Shown: positions 17,347-25,858 of the stretch, piece by piece
How positions within the stretch are numbered: position 1 is the stretch's first letter
Layout of the letters: the number at the start of each line of letters is the position of its first letter
Origin: Streptomyces sp. MJM8645
Lineage (GTDB): Bacteria; Actinomycetota; Actinomycetes; Streptomycetales; Streptomycetaceae
Assembly (NCBI RefSeq): GCF_001625365.1
Contig: NZ_LJJF01000002.1
Coordinates: forward strand, 186,001-250,000
Direction of reading: 5' to 3'
Length of the DNA: 64,000 nucleotides
Program-made: the position numbers and the translations under genes
The notes under the pieces: generated by a model
Database searches by the model: none
Seen by the model: the letters and a program-made list of their open reading frames with translations, nothing else
Told to the model about the DNA's origin: nothing

Positions 17347-18000
17347 TCACGGGCCGTCCCGCCCGTCGCCCGGTTGCGCTGCGTTCCGAGGGGGCGGTGG
17401 CGTCGCAGGAGGGCTGGGCGAAGCGGCGGGAGAGGCTGGAGAGGCGGTCGCCGGACCGCGCGCGATGCGGGCGCGGTCGTCGGGCGGCAGGACGACGAGG
17501 TACTGCTGGTCGGTGTCCTCGACGCGGGCCAGCGTGACGGAGGTGCCGGCCGCCGTGAGCGCCTCGGCGGCCGGGCCGGCCTCCTCCGTCATCCGGTCGA
17601 GCCGCGCGTAGGACCGGGTGGGGCCGTGTGCCGGGCCGGTGCCCCAGAACGCGATCCGCGCGCCCCGGCGCAGCGCGGCGAGCAGGTCCGTCCGCAGCGG
17701 TCCGTCGTCGGCTTCCTGGAGGAGCAGGTCGTGCAGGCGTTCCTGCCCGCACGGCCGTGACGGTGCCGCCTCGGCCAGCGCCCGGCACTTCCGGCACGAG
17801 GCCAGGTCCTGCGGCTCGAAGTGGTGCAGGAAGAACGTCAGGTACTGGCCACGGATCCCGCACAGGGTCCGCCTCCCGTCCCCGGCGTGCCCGACACCGG
17901 GTACACCGTTGACCCCGACGAGGGGGAACTCGGCCGGCTCACGCGCCGCCGCGAACGACCAGGCACCACCCGGCGCTTCGGTATCGGGAGAGTCGATCAT
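17347..18000 (-). CDS. Hypothetical 217-aa protein with a Cys cluster
   Basis: Start chosen at ATG 18000 (ATG 18012 is an alternative). The N-terminal half contains RRTLCGIRGQYLTFFLHHFEPQDLASCRKCRALAE..PC, with four cysteines in C-x21-C-x2-C-x12-C spacing that could bind zinc. The second half has GARIAFWGTGPAHGPTRSYARLDRM and a beta strand LARVEDTDQQYLVVLPP, and the last 35 residues are Pro/Ala/Ser-rich. Nothing suggests export. I do not recognise the family. The upstream in-frame extension overlaps a separate zinc-finger-like relic and is not included. Confidence 0.6.
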   Translation of the reverse strand: MIDSPDTEAPGGAWSFAAAREPAEFPLVGVNGVPGVGHAGDGRRTLCGIRGQYLTFFLHHFEPQDLASCRKCRALAEAAPSRPCGQERLHDLLLQEADDGPLRTDLLAALRRGARIAFWGTGPAHGPTRSYARLDRMTEEAGPAAEALTAAGTSVTLARVEDTDQQYLVVLPPDDRARIARGPATASPASPAASPSPPATPPPPRNAAQPGDGRDGP

Positions 18001-18012
18001 GCCGGGCAGCAT

Positions 18013-18256
18013 CCCACGCGGCCGGCGAACTGAGCGAGAGCCGGTCCCGAACCCGGCCTGGAGGATCCCGCCGCACACCGGGCACCAGTCCCGCTGCCCA
18101 GCGAAGCCACCGTGCCTCGCGGGCCTGCGCCGCCGGCAGCACGAGGGCGATGACATGTGCGGCCCACCGCCGCTGACGGCTTGCCGCGGCCCGGCGGGCT
18201 CCGTCGCCGTACTTGCGGTGCGGCGAGGCGCCCGGCGGGAGCTGTCTGCGGCACAT
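18013..18256 (-). pseudogene. Relic of a small zinc-finger protein
   Basis: From ATG 18256 one frame reads MCRRQLPPGASPHRKYGDGARRAAASRQRR, which resembles actinobacterial zinc-finger openings of the form C..C..LPP..SPHRKYCxxxCRAAASRRRR, but the second pair of cysteines is replaced by Gly and Arg. A different frame over the following bases gives AGQRDWCPVCGGIL, the expected second CxxC knuckle. The two halves are out of frame. I read this as a decayed zinc-finger gene upstream of the hypothetical gene; the evidence is motif-based and modest. Confidence 0.3.
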
Positions 18257-18411
18257 CGGGCTCCGGCTCTGCCTGTACCTGGCCGCGCTCCCGGGATGCG
18301 CGCGCCCGAGACCCGCACGCCCTCGAAGTGCGACCGCACGCCGTCTACCGGCCGGCGCCGGGCTGCGCCAGGATGGTCGGCCAGTCAGCGTGTACGTGGA
18401 AGGGGAGCAGC

Positions 18412-18528
18412 ATGGGCGATCACCAGAAGCCGCCGGCGCCGCTTGAGAAGGGGAGCCCGCCGCCGGGCAACCAGGACGGGCAGGTGCCTCCCGCGCCGCC
18501 GTCGGGCGGGAAGCACAAGAAGTCGTGA
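18412..18528 (+). CDS. 38-aa Pro/Lys-rich peptide overlapping a methyltransferase gene
   Basis: ATG 18412 has an AAGGGGAG ribosome-binding site. The peptide has no hydrophobic core; it is rich in Pro, Gly and Lys, with a GNQDGQ centre at about residues 19-24 and a basic GGKHKKS end. Its TGA overlaps the GTG of the PIMT-like gene as GTGA, so the two are translated together. A tiny ORF welded to a protein-modifying enzyme is the arrangement expected for a substrate peptide (RiPP-like) or an attenuator peptide. It lacks the FxLD motif of known PIMT-associated lanthipeptides. Function is inference. Confidence 0.55.
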   Translation: MGDHQKPPAPLEKGSPPPGNQDGQVPPAPPSGGKHKKS

Positions 18529-19763
18529 GCCCCGACGCCGACCTGGTGGAGCGTCGGGTGCGGATGGACGCGGCGATGGAGCAGGGCGGGGCGTGGCCCG
18601 AGGACTCGCCGTGGTTACGGGAGGCCATGGCCGCGCTGCCGCGCGACCTGTTCGCACCGGATCGGCTGTGGCGCTGGGACGAATGCGCCTACGTGGCGAT
18701 GGACCGCGCCACTGATGCGGGCGGGTGGGCGGACGAGCTGTACGGCGACGTCAACGGCGCGGCGATCACCCAGGTCACCGACGGTCTGCCGTCCTCCAGT
18801 CTGTCGGCGCCCGGCGTGGTGGCGGACATGCTGGACAGCCTCATGCTGGAACCCGGGCACACGGTGTGGGACGTCGGCGGCGGGCAGGGCTGGACCTGTG
18901 CTCTGGCGGCCTGGCGGGCCGGACCCGGTCGGGTGGTGTCGACCGAGGTCGACGAGCGGCTGGCGGCGTTCGCCCGCGGGCGCCTGGCGGCCGCCGGGGT
19001 CGACGCCGAGGTGCTGGCCGGCGACGCCACCCACGCGGGGCCGCCCGACGGCGCCAGGGTCGACCGGCTCCACGCCACCTACGCCGTCGAGGCCGTCCCG
19101 TGGGGCTGGGTGGAGGCGACGAAGCCGGGCGGCCGGATCGTCTACCCCTGGGGCAGGCTCGGCCACGTCGCCCTCACCGTTGCCGACGACGGGCGCAGCG
19201 CGACGGGCTGGGTGCAGGGCCTGGCGCAGTTCATGGCCGACCGGCGCGGGCCGGCTCCGACGCGCGGTGACCACGCCACGTACACGGCGGTGCGCGAGGG
19301 TGGCGGGCCCGAGGTGCGGCAGGTCGTGGAACGCGATCCGGCGCCGCTGGCCGACGACTGGCACCTGCGCTTCGCGGTGCGGGTCGCCGTCCCGGACGCC
19401 GTCGTTCTGACGGGCCGGGGCGAGGACGGTGCCAACGTCTGGTTCCACGACGGCGACCGCTCGTGGGCGGCGCTGTCCGCGGACGGTGACGGGGGCGCGG
19501 TGCTGTTCCAGGGCGGGCCGCGGCGGATCGGCGACGAGGTGATGACCGCCTGGTCCCAGTGGGAGGCGCTCGGCTCGCCGGAGCTGTACGACTACGGGAT
19601 CACCGTCACCCCCGAGAAGCAGTGGGCGTGGCAGGGCAGCCCGGGCGGCCCCCGCTGGCCTGTCGCACAGGCCACCCCGGTCGCCCCGGTCGCACAGGCC
19701 GCCCCGGCCGCCCCGGTCGCACAGGCCGCCCCGGCCACCCCGGTCGCCCCGCTCGGACGCTGA
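18525..19763 (+). CDS. PIMT-like (protein L-isoaspartyl) methyltransferase with C-terminal extension
   Basis: 412 residues from GTG 18525. The N-terminal half follows protein-L-isoaspartate O-methyltransferases: REAMAALPRDLFAPDRLW, a SLSAPGVVADMLDSLML segment in place of the usual S.P...A.ML, and the SAM motif VWDVGGGQGWTCALAA near residue 108, then VDRLHATYAVEAVPWGWVEATKPGGRIVYPWG. The second half (from about 220) is an extra beta-rich domain also found in PIMT homologues linked to peptide modification. The last 30 residues are a PVAQAAPA repeat. It shares a GTGA overlap with the 38-aa peptide gene, and no ATP-grasp or lanthipeptide synthase gene is nearby. Confidence 0.8.
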   Translation: MSPDADLVERRVRMDAAMEQGGAWPEDSPWLREAMAALPRDLFAPDRLWRWDECAYVAMDRATDAGGWADELYGDVNGAAITQVTDGLPSSSLSAPGVVADMLDSLMLEPGHTVWDVGGGQGWTCALAAWRAGPGRVVSTEVDERLAAFARGRLAAAGVDAEVLAGDATHAGPPDGARVDRLHATYAVEAVPWGWVEATKPGGRIVYPWGRLGHVALTVADDGRSATGWVQGLAQFMADRRGPAPTRGDHATYTAVREGGGPEVRQVVERDPAPLADDWHLRFAVRVAVPDAVVLTGRGEDGANVWFHDGDRSWAALSADGDGGAVLFQGGPRRIGDEVMTAWSQWEALGSPELYDYGITVTPEKQWAWQGSPGGPRWPVAQATPVAPVAQAAPAAPVAQAAPATPVAPLGR

Positions 19764-19808
19764 CCGGGGAGGCCGGCCGAGCGGTCAGTCGTTCAGTGGT
19801 ACAGGCTG

Positions 19809-20363
19809 ATGTCGATGGACACCGCCTCGGCAAGTGAACCGGCCGAAGACCTCAGCGTGTTGACGTTCGACCAGCTCACCGCGTTCGCCGAGCGTCCTGG
19901 TCGGCATCGTGGCGAGCTGGAGGGCATCCGGGAGATCAGCGCCCTGCGCGCGTACCGCTCCGAGGATGGCCTCGGACCGGCGGAGCGCAAGCGATGGGCG
20001 AAACTGTCCCTGCGGGTCAACGCGCGCCTGCACGGCGACGCCCCCTGGGAACAGGCACGCATGGCCCAGAACGACTTCATGCTCCGGGCGTGGATCATCG
20101 ACCACCTCGGTCCCGATGCCCAGGACCCCGACTGGGACCCTGACGCTCTTGCCGCCGACACCCTCGCCGAGCTCGCCCTGAGTCCTGCGAAGGCCTGCGC
20201 TCTGGGCGCCCGCTGGCGGGCCCTGCCTGCCGAGCAGATCGGTGAGCTACGCCGCCTCAAGAACCTGACCGGGCACCTCGACCTGATCATCGGACACCTA
20301 CGCCCCGGTCGCAGTCGCGACCAGCTTCAGGAATGGCTGGCCGTCCGGCCGCTTCTCCCCTGA
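19809..20363 (+). CDS. Hypothetical 184-aa protein
   Basis: Starts at ATG 19809, 45 bases after the methyltransferase gene and possibly in the same transcript; ATG 19815 is an alternative start. The product is soluble and mostly helical: FDQLTAFAERPGRHRGELEGIREISALRAY, an AERKRWAKLSLRVNARLHGD segment, and a C-terminal LPAEQIGELRRLKNLTGHLDLIIGHL. There is no Cys motif, signal peptide or membrane segment. I do not recognise it. Confidence 0.6.
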   Translation: MSMDTASASEPAEDLSVLTFDQLTAFAERPGRHRGELEGIREISALRAYRSEDGLGPAERKRWAKLSLRVNARLHGDAPWEQARMAQNDFMLRAWIIDHLGPDAQDPDWDPDALAADTLAELALSPAKACALGARWRALPAEQIGELRRLKNLTGHLDLIIGHLRPGRSRDQLQEWLAVRPLLP

Positions 20364-20687
20364 CCCGGGTGGCTGGCCGTCCGACGACATGTCGGCTGGT
20401 GTCAGTGTCAAGGGCTGTCCGCTCGACCTGTAGGTAGCGGAGAGAAGTCCAACGGATCCCGGCGGGATCGGAATTGATTCGCGAAGATCCCTTCCGCCTC
20501 CCGGTCGGATCTGACAGCATCGTCGGTCATCCGGCGATCGGTCGGCGTTGATCCGAACGCCGACGTGCCCCTCGGCCTTGTCCGTCCGCAGCTGAACTGC
20601 GCACGGACCGAAGCGATGAACGCGCCCGGTGGACTCCACCGTAGGAAGCAGAAAGGCGGTCGCCCGGCCGCATCACGTGGAGGAGAT
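20364..20687. other. Promoter region of the FtsX-type permease gene
   Basis: About 320 bases without a gene. The only firm signal is the GGAGGAGAT ribosome-binding site before GTG 20688. No operator-like repeat was recognised. Confidence 0.4.
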
Positions 20688-23504
20688 GTGACCACCGAAG
20701 CCGGCACCCCCGGGCCCGCCCTCCGCCCCGCGCACTGGGTCCGCGCCAGGCTACGCGCGAGCCCGCTCGCGGCACTGTTCACGGCGGCCCTCGTGCTCGT
20801 CACGGTCTTCCTGGCGGCGGCCTTCCCCCGGGTCGCGGACCGGAACGCGGACGCGGCGCTCGCGGACTACGTGAGCCACCAGGGCATCTATCCGACCAGC
20901 CTGCACGCCGCCTCCCGAGCCCGGCCGACCGACACCGCCGACGGCCTCGACGCCGTGCAGCGGGAGCTCGTCGCGCGGGTCGGCAGGGAGCTCCCGCTCT
21001 CCCGGTCGGGCCTGGCCCACGGCACCCGCACCGCGTTCAACGACATGTACAACCCGGGGTACGCACGGCTCGCCGAGGAGACCGCCCCGGGGCTCTCCCT
21101 GGCCTACCTGCACGGCCTTGCCGACCGCGTGACCCTCACCGACGGCACGTGGCCGGGCAACGCGCCCGCCGCCGGCCCGCTGCCGATCGTGCTGAGCCGG
21201 ACGGCCGCCGACACCGTCGGCATCAAGCTCGGCGATGTAGTCGACAGCGGCACCGGCGGACCCACAGGGCGGCGGACCGCCGTGGTGACCGGTTTCTACC
21301 GCGTCAACGATCCGCTCGACCCGTTCTGGGACGGCCTCGGCTGCCCGGACCGAGCCTGCCTGAACCTCGGCACCAACGGCGACAACCGCTGGCGGACCAC
21401 CGGCTTCGTCGACGGCGCAAGCCTGTCTGCGCTGACCGGTTGGGGCCAAACCGTCGAGGACTTCTGGCGACTGCCCGTCGACCCCGGCTCCCTGCGGGCC
21501 GACCGGCTCGACCGGATCCGCGCCGCCGTCCAGCCCTTCCTGACCGGACGGGCCGCGACGGCGCTGGTCGCCGCGACCAAGCGCGCGGACCTGCGCATCA
21601 GCTCCTTCCTGCCCGACGTCCTCGCCCGGGCGGCCGCCCGCTACCACGCGGCGATGGCGCTGAGCGCGATCGGACCGGCAGGTGCCGCGGGCGTCGCCGC
21701 CGTGGTGCTGCTCCTGGCCGCGGTCCTCGGCGCCGACCGGCGCGCCACCGAGATCCGGCTGCTGTACGCCCGCGGTGGTTCACGCCGCGGGGTGGTGCTG
21801 CGTCTGCTCGGCGAGGGTGCGGTGACCGTCCTGCCCGCCGCCGCGCTCGGGACGCTGCTCGCCGTGCTGCTGCTGCCCACCCCCCGGTGGGGGCACGCGG
21901 TACTGGCGGCCCTCGCCGCGACGCTGCTCGCCCTGCTGGCCTTCCCGGCCCGTGTCGCCCTGCTGTGGTCGCGTCAGCGGGTGGCCCGCGGCCGGGGCCG
22001 GGTGATCGGCACCCTGCGCCGGGTGATCGGCGAACTCGCCGTTGTGGCCGTCACCGTCGTGGCCGTGGCCGAGGTCCGCCGACGCGGCGTCGGCCACGCC
22101 GGGTCCGACGTGGACCCGCTGTTGGCGGCCGCCCCGCTGCTGCTCGCCGTGACCGGCGGGCTGCTGCTGGCCCGGATCGTGCCGGTGGTGTTCGGGCGGC
22201 TGGCCGCACTCACGAAGCGCGGCCGCGGCCTGATCGGGTTCCTGGGCCTGGCCCGTGCCGCCCGCGACGGCTCGGGTCGTCGGCGGCGGTCCCCGTTGCC
22301 GGTGCTCGCGCTGCTGATCGCCGTCACCACGACCGGTTTCGGCGCCACCGTGCTCGACACCGTGGAGCACAGCCGGATGCGTGCCGCGCGGGCCGCGACC
22401 GGCGGCGACATCGCCATCACCGTCCCGGACTACGCCACCCTGCCGGAGTCGTTCACCAAGGCCGCCGCCGAACTGCCGGGAGTCCGGACCTCGACCGGGG
22501 TCCGCGTCGACTCCAGGGCCCTGTTCATCGGCGCCGACCAGGACTACACCAAGGCCGTCCTGGTGGTCGCGGAGCCGCGGGCGTACGCGGAGATCGCCCG
22601 GAGCATCGGGGCCGGCGAGTTCAACGCGGCGCAGCTCGCCGGTGCCCCCGGCGGCGCCGACACTCCGGTGCCCGCACTGTTCAGCCGTGACCTGGCCGGG
22701 CGGCTGGCCACCGGCACGCCCAAGGTGCACCTGCTCACCGGTAACGACCTGCTCACCACCGTCGCAGGGGTCGTCACCGCCACCCCGGCCCTGCCGGACC
22801 CGGGTCTGCCGTTCGTCGTGGTGCCCGCCGGTCCCGCCGCGCAGCGCCTGCCCGAACTCGGCCGGATGAACAAGTGGCTCGGCGTCGGCGACTTCGACCC
22901 CGACCAGGTCAGGGCGACGCTCCTGGAGCGGGGCCTGACCCAGCCGACGGGCATCACGAAGCTGATCGCGGAGGACGCCGCGGCCGCGGGCCGGGGCACC
23001 CACGGGCTGCCTCCCGGGTACACGGTGGGCAGCAGCCGCGAGTACGCCGCGCAGCTCGCCGAGGACCCGTTGCAGCAGGCCGCCGGGCGGCTGTTCCGGT
23101 ACGCGGCGTTCGCCGGCGCGGGGTTCGCCCTGCTCGCCGTCCTGCTGACGCTGTTCCAGGCCGCGCCCGACCGCGCGGCGGTGCTCGCCCGGTTGCGGAC
23201 CATGGGTCTGCGGCCCCGGCAGGGGCTGGCACTGATCATCGCCGAGGCACTGCCACAGGCCCTGGCGGCGGCCGTTGGCGGCGGTCTGGTCGCCGCGGCG
23301 GCGGTCGGACTGCTCGGCTCGGCCTTCGACATCTCCACGCTGGTCGGTGCCGAGGTCGGCAACGCCCTGTCGCCCACGGTGGTGCCGGTGCTACTGCCCA
23401 CGGTGGGCCTGGCGCTGGTGGCCTGCGTCGCGGTGGTGCTGGAGGCGCTGGTCGCCGGCCGGCGCCAGATCGCCACCGAGCTACGTGCCGGGGACGGGCG
23501 ATGA
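20688..23504 (+). CDS. FtsX-domain ABC transporter permease
   Basis: 938 residues from GTG 20688, with GGAGGAG nine bases upstream; the longer frame is rejected. A first membrane segment (LAALFTAALVLVTVFLAAAF) is followed by a large extracellular domain, then a block of membrane helices near 330-520 (AGAAGVAAVVLLLAAVLGA, AVLAALAATLLALLAF, LLLAVTGGLLLARIVPVVF), a second extracellular domain, and a final FtsX-like core with three helices (YAAFAGAGFALLAVLLTLF, AAAVGGGLVAAAAVGLLG, VVPVLLPTVGLALVACVAVV). Such permeases pair with an ATPase to export lipids or peptides. The next start codon overlaps as ATGA, but that gene is cut off after 14 codons, so this permease lacks a local ATPase. Confidence 0.85.
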   Translation: MTTEAGTPGPALRPAHWVRARLRASPLAALFTAALVLVTVFLAAAFPRVADRNADAALADYVSHQGIYPTSLHAASRARPTDTADGLDAVQRELVARVGRELPLSRSGLAHGTRTAFNDMYNPGYARLAEETAPGLSLAYLHGLADRVTLTDGTWPGNAPAAGPLPIVLSRTAADTVGIKLGDVVDSGTGGPTGRRTAVVTGFYRVNDPLDPFWDGLGCPDRACLNLGTNGDNRWRTTGFVDGASLSALTGWGQTVEDFWRLPVDPGSLRADRLDRIRAAVQPFLTGRAATALVAATKRADLRISSFLPDVLARAAARYHAAMALSAIGPAGAAGVAAVVLLLAAVLGADRRATEIRLLYARGGSRRGVVLRLLGEGAVTVLPAAALGTLLAVLLLPTPRWGHAVLAALAATLLALLAFPARVALLWSRQRVARGRGRVIGTLRRVIGELAVVAVTVVAVAEVRRRGVGHAGSDVDPLLAAAPLLLAVTGGLLLARIVPVVFGRLAALTKRGRGLIGFLGLARAARDGSGRRRRSPLPVLALLIAVTTTGFGATVLDTVEHSRMRAARAATGGDIAITVPDYATLPESFTKAAAELPGVRTSTGVRVDSRALFIGADQDYTKAVLVVAEPRAYAEIARSIGAGEFNAAQLAGAPGGADTPVPALFSRDLAGRLATGTPKVHLLTGNDLLTTVAGVVTATPALPDPGLPFVVVPAGPAAQRLPELGRMNKWLGVGDFDPDQVRATLLERGLTQPTGITKLIAEDAAAAGRGTHGLPPGYTVGSSREYAAQLAEDPLQQAAGRLFRYAAFAGAGFALLAVLLTLFQAAPDRAAVLARLRTMGLRPRQGLALIIAEALPQALAAAVGGGLVAAAAVGLLGSAFDISTLVGAEVGNALSPTVVPVLLPTVGLALVACVAVVLEALVAGRRQIATELRAGDGR

Positions 23505-23545
23505 CGCCGGCGAGGAGCCGTTCGTCGACACCCTGGAAACTCTGA
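23501..23545 (+). pseudogene. 5' stub of a second transporter gene, truncated by mobile-element debris
   Basis: ATG 23501 overlaps the permease TGA as ATGA, the arrangement seen in permease-ATPase operons. Only MTPARSRSSTPWKL can be read before a stop, and coding character changes to IS-like sequence at about 23520. The lost partner was probably the ABC ATPase or a second permease; this is inferred from gene order alone. Confidence 0.4.
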
Positions 23546-23808
23546 TCGCGGTTTGTGATGATCTTGGCGCGGGGCGCGGAGGCCTGACGGACGAACAGTG
23601 GATCCGACTGGAGGAGTTGCTGCCGGCGGGTAGAAGACAGGGCGGCCTCCGTACCGGACCCATCAGCAGGCCGCCGGGGCGGCGAAAAGGGGGCCTCCAG
23701 AAGGAGCCGCCAACTCAAGCGCCACGGGCCGCCGCTACGAGATACGACAAACCTGCCGTCCACTACGAAGCGACCGTGCTGGTCACAGCCATCAACGAAT
23801 GGCTGTGA
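23530..23808 (+). mobile_element. IS5-family transposase relic with internal deletion
   Basis: One frame carries LTDEQWIRLEELLPAGRRQGG, the standard IS5-type transposase N-terminus. After some 35 unrelated residues it resumes with TRYDKPAVHYEATVLVTAINEWL, matching the transposase C-terminus (RYDKxAxxYxAAVxLAxxxxWL). The catalytic DDE core is missing, so it is inactive. It sits exactly where the transporter operon is broken. Terminal inverted repeats were not resolved. Confidence 0.55.
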
Positions 23809-23860
23809 CCAGCACTTTCACAACAGGCCATAGTTCGGATGAGCCCGTGTCAGGTGCCCC

Positions 23861-24040
23861 ATGCTCCGTCTCGACCTCGTCCAAGAGCCCAGGCTGCTCG
23901 AGATCGAGATCAACACCCGCCGCCCCGGGGAGACCCAACGAATGCAGTGGCTCGGCGAACTCGCCGGCCTGCAGGAGAGCCTGCGGCACATTGCTGACAC
24001 GAAGTGTCAGGTCGAACAGCTGCGAGTCCAGGCCGGCCCG
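23861..24040 (+). pseudogene. Tyrosine-recombinase/integrase C-terminal relic
   Basis: The frame reads LDLVQEPRLLEIEINT, then QRMQWLGELAGLQESLRHIADTKCQVEQL, which resembles the C-terminal coiled tail (ARxMxWLGEVxxLEESLRHIADKKxQ) of large site-specific integrases in Streptomyces. No catalytic R-H-R-Y residues remain. It lies between an IS5 and an IS630 relic. Identification is from memory of the family pattern. Confidence 0.4.
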
Positions 24041-24169
24041 GACGCGGATGGTGTCATTGCCCTGAGCCAAGGGGATGGCGCTTACCCCGAAATCACAGTT
24101 CGGGGCCTACCCCGCCGGGCTTCTGGCGAGAACTACCGCAACTTCCGATCAAGAGGAGAGCAATGGCTG

Positions 24170-24357
24170 AGGTCATCAGGTCGGTTCACGAATGGGCCGC
24201 AGAGCCACAGGCAGGCCGACTTCGAGCTCACCCGCAACCTGCGGGCAACCTCCGGCGGCCCCAGCCCATCGGCGAACAACCCGACGGCCTCCAGCCGCAC
24301 CTCCTCGCGACGCTGGCGACCTTTCGCCGTCAGCCCGCCCCCATCCGCATATCGCAT
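24170..24357 (-). pseudogene. IS630-family transposase N-terminal relic
   Basis: From 24357 the frame reads MRYADGGGLTAKGRQRREEVRLEAVGLFADG, then PPEVARRLRVSSKSA, the helix-turn-helix start of IS630-type transposases (MRYPxGGGLTAExRxxREQLR...VARxLRVSxxSVxRW). The match ends at about residue 55 and the DDE domain is absent. It is the third mobile relic within 900 bases. Confidence 0.6.
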
Positions 24358-24428
24358 ACCTACGGCATAGCGTGCAGATGACCATCGGTCAGCTACATGA
24401 ACAGGCCAATCACCCCGAAGCGCCGAAG

Positions 24429-25478
24429 TCAGTAGCGCGCCTGGGCCCAGTTGTAGAGGCGGTGGGCGCTGTCACCGAGGCGGGTGGCGTACAGCGTGCC
24501 GGGCTGCCCGCCCGCGAGGTCATCCGTGGTGGTGGTGACGCCGACGACGGTGCCGGCGCCGGTCCGGGTGTCGAAGCGGGCGAAGTGCGGGCCGCCGCTC
24601 GCCCCGTGGGTCATGTCGCAGGACTCGCCCCACAGCAGGGGCGCCTTGGGGGCCGGCCGGTCCGGTCCGGCGCAGTGGATCATGCGTGAACCGGCGTACT
24701 TGGCGCTGGGGTCGTTGAGCCGGTCCTTCGGGTAGCCGAAGGTGTGGATGAACTCGCCCGCCGCGGGCTCGGTGAACGCGATCCGCTGGCTTCCGGTGAC
24801 GTCCGCGATCCGGCGCCCCTCGGCTGACGGGTTCGCCACGAGGACCCCGGTGTCGTAGCCGGCGACAGCGACGTCGTTCGAGGTCGTGCTGCCCGGATCG
24901 GCGTCCCAACGGGAGGACGTGGCCATCGACTTGATGCTGAATCCGCCGAGCGGCTTCGTCCCGTTGCGGTAGCCGGGCACGAAGTAGAGGTTGTGCTGCC
25001 AGGTGTCGTCGGCGGCGGGAGCCCCGACGCCCCGCAGGCAGTGCGCCGCGGTGACGACGGTGCTGCGGTTCGCACTGTTGACGACGGTCGCGGTGCAACT
25101 GCCGTCGTAGCCGTCGGAGAAGGTGAAGAAGAGCCGGCCGACGCTCCGGTCCACCGCACCGCCGTGGGTCCAGACGGCGCCGGGGTCCGGCGTGTTCGGC
25201 GGGAGCGGACGCGGATCGTCGGGCGTGGTGTCGTCCTCGGGCACGGGGGTGATCTCGGGGACCATGGCGCCCGCCAGCTTCATTCGCGCGGCGGTCCAGT
25301 AGGCGTCGATCCGGCTGCGCTCCTGGGCGGTCGTGGCGCCGGCGTGCGAGGTGACGGAGTCCGGTTCCGCGGCGAAGGCCGCGGTGGGCAGCAGCACCGC
25401 CGCTGCCGTGGTCGCGCTCAGCAGGAGGGCGGCTGCGGCGGAGAGGCCGCGGGGGAGTTCTCGGCGTGTGGCTGACAT
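24429..25478 (-). CDS. Secreted trypsin-like serine protease
   Basis: 349 residues from ATG 25478. The N-terminus is a signal peptide (RRELPRGLSAAAALLLSATTAAAVLLPTAAFA). The mature protein keeps the S1 catalytic triad: His in VVTAAHCL, Asp in TTSNDVAVAGYD, and Ser in MTHGASGGPHF, with cysteine pairs for disulfides. An N-terminal pro-like region with DDTTPDDPRP precedes the catalytic domain. The overall layout resembles V8/glutamyl-endopeptidase-like secreted proteases of actinomycetes. It should be an active extracellular protease. Three direct repeats lie just upstream and may be regulatory. Confidence 0.88.
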   Translation of the reverse strand: MSATRRELPRGLSAAAALLLSATTAAAVLLPTAAFAAEPDSVTSHAGATTAQERSRIDAYWTAARMKLAGAMVPEITPVPEDDTTPDDPRPLPPNTPDPGAVWTHGGAVDRSVGRLFFTFSDGYDGSCTATVVNSANRSTVVTAAHCLRGVGAPAADDTWQHNLYFVPGYRNGTKPLGGFSIKSMATSSRWDADPGSTTSNDVAVAGYDTGVLVANPSAEGRRIADVTGSQRIAFTEPAAGEFIHTFGYPKDRLNDPSAKYAGSRMIHCAGPDRPAPKAPLLWGESCDMTHGASGGPHFARFDTRTGAGTVVGVTTTTDDLAGGQPGTLYATRLGDSAHRLYNWAQARY

Positions 25479-25493
25479 CGTTGCCCATCTCGG

Positions 25494-25542
25494 TCGGGTG
25501 CGGTTCGTATCGGGTGCGGTTCGCGTTCGGGTGCGGTCCGTA
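25494..25542. repeat. Three direct repeats upstream of the secreted protease
   Basis: Three consecutive copies of a 16-17-base unit, TCGGGTGCGGTTCGTA, with small variations, begin 16 bases upstream of the protease start codon. Their position suggests a regulator binding array, but they may simply be slippage repeats. Confidence 0.5.
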
Positions 25543-25858
25543 CGCGGGGGCGGCCGCGGTCCGCCCCGCGCGTCGCGGATATCCGGCACTGTAGGAACAG
25601 AACGTCAGGTCCTGGTCTGGGGCGCGTTTCGCTCTTCCATCGGTACCGTCAGGTTCCGGTAACGACGTCTCATCCTCGTACCGGTGCCGGGTGTGCGCTC
25701 CGACCCGGTTCCAGCCGCAGTTCACGGCCGACGGAGAGGCGGCCGACGGGCTTGTCGAGGTCCGTCGGGACCATGGTTGTGCTCCGCACCGCGAGGGGCT
25801 CCCAGGGCTTCGCAAAAAAGGAGCTTGAGGCCACTGGCGCGCGTGTTGTACTTGGCGC
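25543..25858. other. Intergenic region between divergent genes
   Basis: About 315 bases between the protease repeats and the hypothetical gene at 25859. It presumably carries both promoters. No recognisable protein or hairpin was seen. Confidence 0.4.

Noticed and set aside
18525..19763. Calling the PIMT-like gene a graspetide or FxLD lanthipeptide enzyme
   Set aside because: There is no ATP-grasp or lanthipeptide synthetase gene next to it and the 38-aa peptide lacks the FxLD motif, so only the general pairing is claimed.
25494..25542. Repeats upstream of the protease as a CRISPR array
   Set aside because: The units are contiguous, without unique spacers, and no cas genes are present.
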